Origin: CAWUJT01 sp963922715
GTDB lineage: Bacteria; Pseudomonadota; Alphaproteobacteria; Rhodobacterales; Rhodobacteraceae
NCBI GenBank assembly: GCA_963922715.1
Contig: CAWUJT010000001.1
Location: 1-64,000 of the forward strand
Length of the DNA: 64,000 bases
Reading direction: 5' to 3'
The notes beneath the pieces are model-generated. The model was not told the origin of the DNA. It saw only the letters and a program-made list of their open reading frames with translations, and searched no databases. Both the position numbers and the translations under genes were made by a program. This document shows positions 60,831 to 64,000 of this stretch, in pieces; position 1 is the first letter of the stretch; each line of letters opens with the position of its first letter.

Positions 60831-61841
60831 TCAATCAGAGCCGTTGAGCACATTCACAAGAGTGGCCATGTCATCATGTAGCGCGCTTTTGAAGTGCAGA
60901 GCATTCCCGTCCACAGGGTGTTGAAACCCCAACTCTGCGGCATGAAGGGCTTGGCGGGGAAACCTTTGTACCGCATCTGCTGTCAGATCGTTTTTTGGCA
61001 ATTTGCGACTGCCCCCGTAAAGGGGATCCCCAATCAGGCCGTGCCCCACATGCGCCATATGAACACGAATTTGATGGGTGCGCCCGGTCTCAAGCCAGCA
61101 TTCGATCAAAGCGACATTGCCAAACGTCTCCAGCACTTTAACCCGTGTCACGGCATGACGGCCATTCGCAAAGACAACCGCTTGACGTTGTCGGTGTGTT
61201 TTATGGCGTGCAATCTGACTGGTGATTTTAAGCACGCCGTTTTGTTCAAAAGAAACACCGCGCACCCCACGCAAGCGTGGATCGGCCGCATTTGGAATGC
61301 CGTGACACAGCGCAACATAGAGTCTGTGAACGCTGTGTGCCGCGAATTGTGCGGCAAGTCCATGGTGTGCGGCATCGCTTTTGGCAACCACAAGTAAGCC
61401 ACTTGTGTCTTTATCAATTCGGTGAACGATCCCTGGGCGTTTCTGCCCCCCGACGCCCGAGATGTTCTCGCCACAATAAGCCAGCAAGGCATTGACCAAA
61501 GTGCCCCGTGGACTGCCCGGCGCAGGATGCACAACCATGCCTGCCGGTTTATCAATCACCAGAAGGTGATCGTCCTCAAAAACCACGGTCAGTGGAATGG
61601 TCTCCGGCAGAGTATCTACTGCAGTCGCGGCTTCAAGGGCAATCTCCACCAAAGTGCCCTCTGATACGCTGGCTTTGACGGTTTGTGCGACCGCACCATC
61701 CACGCGGACAGCGCCTTCTGTAATCAAACGTACCAACCGTGTGCGGCTGAGATGAACATTCTCTGGCACATCGCGCGCCAAGGCTTTATCAAGGCGATCA
61801 GGTGGATTGGCCCCTATGCGAAAGGCAACGATGTCTGACAC
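60831..61841 (-). CDS. rluD: RluA-family 23S rRNA pseudouridine synthase (RluD-like)
   Basis: The 336-residue protein has an N-terminal S4 domain (about 15-60), then the RluA catalytic domain with HRIDKDTSGLLVVAK (active-site Asp) and RTHQIRVHMAHVGHGLIGDP. RluD modifies helix 69 of 23S rRNA. The start codon is GTG 61841, and these eleven bases also contain the ATG of the divergent gene, so the two coding regions overlap head to head. Confidence 0.92.
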   Translation of the reverse strand: MSDIVAFRIGANPPDRLDKALARDVPENVHLSRTRLVRLITEGAVRVDGAVAQTVKASVSEGTLVEIALEAATAVDTLPETIPLTVVFEDDHLLVIDKPAGMVVHPAPGSPRGTLVNALLAYCGENISGVGGQKRPGIVHRIDKDTSGLLVVAKSDAAHHGLAAQFAAHSVHRLYVALCHGIPNAADPRLRGVRGVSFEQNGVLKITSQIARHKTHRQRQAVVFANGRHAVTRVKVLETFGNVALIECWLETGRTHQIRVHMAHVGHGLIGDPLYGGSRKLPKNDLTADAVQRFPRQALHAAELGFQHPVDGNALHFKSALHDDMATLVNVLNGSD

Positions 61842-62124
61842 AGAAAATCCTTCTCAACTGCCACCAGATCTAAAGCTGCTTAAAGGACTGGTGACTGTTT
61901 TAACAGTGGTCATGATTTGTGGGATGATAAGCGTTGTCACACTGCTTGTCCTGCGTTTCCCCAAACCAATTACAGCACCCGAAGAGTTGGCTTTACCGGA
62001 TGGGGCAACGCCCCAGGCCATCACCCAGGGTGAAAATTTCTGGGCAGTTGTAACAGAGGATAATCGCATTTTGATTTTTGGTCGAGATGGGATTTTGCGC
62101 CAAGACATCGCGATCATGCCTTAG
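61831..62124 (+). CDS. Single-pass membrane protein (DUF6476-like)
   Basis: The 97-residue protein has one transmembrane helix (about 22-45, VTVLTVVMICGMISVVTLLV) and a C-terminal domain of about 45 residues with DNRILIFGRDG. I recognise it as a short roseobacterial family (DUF6476, from memory). AAAGG precedes ATG 61831. Function is unknown. It overlaps the start of rluD, and tRNA-His lies 8 bp downstream on the other strand. Confidence 0.7.
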   Translation: MSDTENPSQLPPDLKLLKGLVTVLTVVMICGMISVVTLLVLRFPKPITAPEELALPDGATPQAITQGENFWAVVTEDNRILIFGRDGILRQDIAIMP

Positions 62125-62132
62125 ATTGTTAA

Positions 62133-62209
62133 TGGTACCGCCTCCCCGGCTTGAACGGGGGACCTCTGGATCCACAATCCAGCGCTCTAACCAACTGAGC
62201 TAAGGCGGC
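62133..62209 (-). tRNA. tRNA-His (anticodon GUG)
   Basis: The 77-nt tRNA with encoded CCA has the anticodon loop UUGUGGA in a CTGGA/TCCAG stem. The acceptor stem GCCGCCU pairs with AGGCGGU, so the end is G1:U72 with discriminator A73. Most bacteria encode G-1 with C73; loss of G-1 and use of U72/A73 is known for Alphaproteobacteria and co-evolved with their histidyl-tRNA synthetase. D- and T-loops are standard. Confidence 0.96.
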
Positions 62210-62286
62210 ACGCGAAGTTGTCTAGCTTTGGGCTCTTGCGATTGCAAGTCTCATTCGTTACAGACCTTTGGCTTGAGGAGTACAAG

Positions 62287-62472
62287 ATGGGTATAAATGA
62301 CGACAGTGACATCGCTGCCAACCTGCAAATCGGTCCCACGACAGAAGGCATGGTGCGGATTTATGTGGAAAGTGACACGGTTTCATTGCCGATGGATTTC
62401 GAGCCGGAGGAAGCCCTCGAGATTGCCGAAGAAATCCGCAGCGCAGCCCTCACAATCACCGGAAAGAGATAG
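62287..62472 (+). CDS. Small acidic protein (DUF6324-like)
   Basis: The 61-residue acidic protein (MGINDDSDIAANLQIGPT at the start, MDFEPEEALEIAEEIR later) has GAGGAG six bases before ATG 62287. I recognise it as a short conserved roseobacterial protein beside fliI (DUF6324, from memory). Function is unknown. It is convergent with fliI, nine bases away. Confidence 0.7.
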   Translation: MGINDDSDIAANLQIGPTTEGMVRIYVESDTVSLPMDFEPEEALEIAEEIRSAALTITGKR

Positions 62473-62481
62473 TCAGCATCT

Positions 62482-63813
62482 TCAGTCCTTCAGCTCAAGA
62501 ATGCCGTGTAGCTGAGAGAAACTTTCCTCAATAGATTGCGGTCCTGGTTGGCCAAATAAACCGTCAAGTTTATCTTGCGCGCGTATTGCAGCATCAATTT
62601 TTAGATCGCTGCCGCTTACATAAAGTCCGGATTGTATCATCAGCTCGGCACGTTCATAGGTGCTCAGCAAGTGACGCGCTTGTGTCAGAAGTGTGTTTTC
62701 CTCGGGCGTCGCAACCCCAGGCAGTGCGCGCGAGACAGAGCGCAAAACATCAATCGCCGGGTAGCGGCCACGTTCTGCGATACTCCGGCTCAGCACCACA
62801 TGGCCATCGATAAGCCCCCGCAAAATGTCTGCAACAGGTTCTTCCATATCGGATCCCGCCACAAGGACAGAGAAAACGGCTGTGATGTCGCCTGTTGCGC
62901 CCGTACCACCTGGCCCCGCGCGTTCAACAATCTGTGCCAAGGCATGTGTCAGACTGGATGGAAAGCCGTTGAGGTTTGCCGCCTCGCCCGAGGCCACGGC
63001 CACTTCCCGGTGCGCTTCAGCGAACCGTGTGATACTGTCGGCAAGAAACAGAACATGGGCACCCTGATCTCGAAAAAATTCCGCCACAGTGATCGCAAGT
63101 TCAATCGCTTTGCGTCGAATGCCAGGGGCTTGGTCAGATGTCGCGACAATGACAACCGTCCGTTTCAGGGCCTCTTCGCCTAAGATCGTGTGCAGAAACT
63201 CCCCCACTTCCCGACCCCGTTCGCCAATCAAAGCAACCACGGTCACATCGGTTTCAACGTGCCGGGCAAGGCTGCCAAGAAGCGTGGACTTACCGACCCC
63301 TGATCCCGCGAATAATCCAATCCTTTGACCACGGGCCAGCGGCAAGAACATATCCATGACCGGAAGCCCCGTTTCAATCCGGTCCCCCATAGGGCGACGG
63401 GTGTGCGCCGGTGGTGGCGGAGCTGAGAGCGTGACTGTGTCAGCACCCGGCCAAAGAGGCCGTCTATCCAGCGGCTCCCCAAAAGGATTGATCACACGTC
63501 CCAGCCAACTGCGATCGGGGGCGATGCGTGGCAGCCCGATCCACCGCACGGGCGCTTTCAAAGGGATGCCGGTGAGCGGCGCGAAAGGTACAGCCGTTGC
63601 CGTGTCCGCCCCAAGCCGGGTGATCTCAGCCCGAAGTGGTTTTTGCGACGGGATCAAAATCTCAACCTCATCTCCCAGATGGATCATGTGAGACAATCCT
63701 GTGATCTGAACAGCATTTCCCGCAACCGCATGGACATGACCCAGGTGTTGGACCGCCGTCGTTGTTCCAATACGGGCGCGCAACGGCATGAAGACGTTTT
63801 CGATTTGTGTCAT
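62482..63813 (-). CDS. fliI: Flagellar protein export ATPase
   Basis: FliI powers and regulates export of flagellar subunits. The 443-residue F1-beta-like ATPase has Walker A AGSGVGKST, GERGREVGEF, and GFPSSLTHALAQIVERAG in its core. AAGGGG precedes the ATG. It is divergent from flgB at the window edge, marking the start of a flagellar gene cluster that continues to the right. Confidence 0.95.
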   Translation of the reverse strand: MTQIENVFMPLRARIGTTTAVQHLGHVHAVAGNAVQITGLSHMIHLGDEVEILIPSQKPLRAEITRLGADTATAVPFAPLTGIPLKAPVRWIGLPRIAPDRSWLGRVINPFGEPLDRRPLWPGADTVTLSAPPPPAHTRRPMGDRIETGLPVMDMFLPLARGQRIGLFAGSGVGKSTLLGSLARHVETDVTVVALIGERGREVGEFLHTILGEEALKRTVVIVATSDQAPGIRRKAIELAITVAEFFRDQGAHVLFLADSITRFAEAHREVAVASGEAANLNGFPSSLTHALAQIVERAGPGGTGATGDITAVFSVLVAGSDMEEPVADILRGLIDGHVVLSRSIAERGRYPAIDVLRSVSRALPGVATPEENTLLTQARHLLSTYERAELMIQSGLYVSGSDLKIDAAIRAQDKLDGLFGQPGPQSIEESFSQLHGILELKD

Positions 63814-63897
63814 TTGCCGCCCCTTTTCGCGTTTCTAACCTTTCCTAAACGAATCGCTCTTAAAGCGAAGTTGATACAATTTGGCGGAGAACCGCGG

Positions 63898-64000
63898 ATG
63901 TTTGAAAGATTGAGCTTGTTTTCAATGGCGCAGAATATGGCCACCCATGCCGCTGCACGCCAGAACGTCATTGCCCAAAACGTCACCAATAGCGACACAC
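63898..64000 (+). CDS. flgB: Flagellar basal-body rod protein FlgB (5' end only)
   Basis: The last 103 bases encode MFERLSLFSMAQNMATHAAA and then ARQNVIAQNVTNSDT, the conserved FlgB N terminus that helps form the rod. GGAGA lies nine bases before the ATG. The gene runs off the window, so its length and downstream operon cannot be seen. It is divergent from fliI with 84 bp between. Confidence 0.85.
   Translation, partial: MFERLSLFSMAQNMATHAAARQNVIAQNVTNSDT

Overview
The window looks like an ordinary chromosomal stretch of a marine, Roseobacter-type member of the Rhodobacterales (Alphaproteobacteria). Four things point there. A complete polyhydroxybutyrate (PHB) cluster phaR-phaP-phaC / phaZ carries CTGC-N3-GCAG operators. 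An alphaproteobacterial LexA box (GAAC-N7-GAAC) precedes recA. tRNA-His has a G1:U72/A73 end instead of an encoded G-1. Many small families typical of this order are present (DUF2948, DUF1150 beside Hsp20, DUF465, UbiK/BMFP, the fliI/flgB divergence, the infA-maf-RNase G-yacG operon). Genes are densely packed and many start inside the stop codon of the gene before. I see no insertion sequence, prophage, integrase or CRISPR array.

Layout. 1-4.4 kb: tRNA-Leu(UAA), a gene-free 460 bp, a lipid A type acyltransferase, L-serine dehydratase and a secreted protein with three PPC-like repeats. 4.4-8.9 kb: PHB regulation (phaR), granule coat (phaP), polymerase (phaC) and the divergent depolymerase (phaZ). 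8.9-10.9 kb: clpP-clpX. 10.9-11.8 kb: a long gene-free region. 11.8-18.1 kb: an ArsR-SRPBCC fusion regulator, carB with a terminator, then infA-maf-RNase E/G-like-yacG. 18.2-20.3 kb: a chromate resistance pair (rhodanese-ChrB, ChrA). 20.4-23.4 kb, minus strand: malic enzyme and a sulfotransferase. 23.6-28.2 kb: recA, alaS and a hydrolase. 28.3-32.7 kb: a small basic protein, murA, DUF2948, an adenosine kinase-like gene, nth and an Ada-like methyltransferase. 32.8-36.6 kb: purQ and a DctB/DctD two-component pair. 37.0-39.7 kb: rne behind a structured leader.

39.9-43.6 kb holds the most unusual locus: a MotA/TolQ/ExbB-type channel protein translationally paired with an 830-residue MotB-like protein that has a roughly 650-residue periplasmic coiled coil and a C-terminal OmpA domain. 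Then come an M23 peptidase and clpA, gloB with a methyltransferase, the F1 ATP synthase operon atpHAGDC (48.9-53.7 kb), lgt-midA-pgeF, purEK, hsp20-DUF1150, a patatin, an RluD-type synthase, tRNA-His(GUG), and at the right edge fliI divergent from the first bases of flgB.

Worth a second look are the channel/coiled-coil pair, a DctD-like regulator that has lost the sigma-54 contact loop (GAFTGA) and has an altered Walker B, the hairpins upstream of rne, the PhaR operators, and a compact RNase E/G paralogue with an altered active-site region. Most remaining genes are recognisable housekeeping functions. All calls come from reading the sequence and knowledge of the families; no database search was run.
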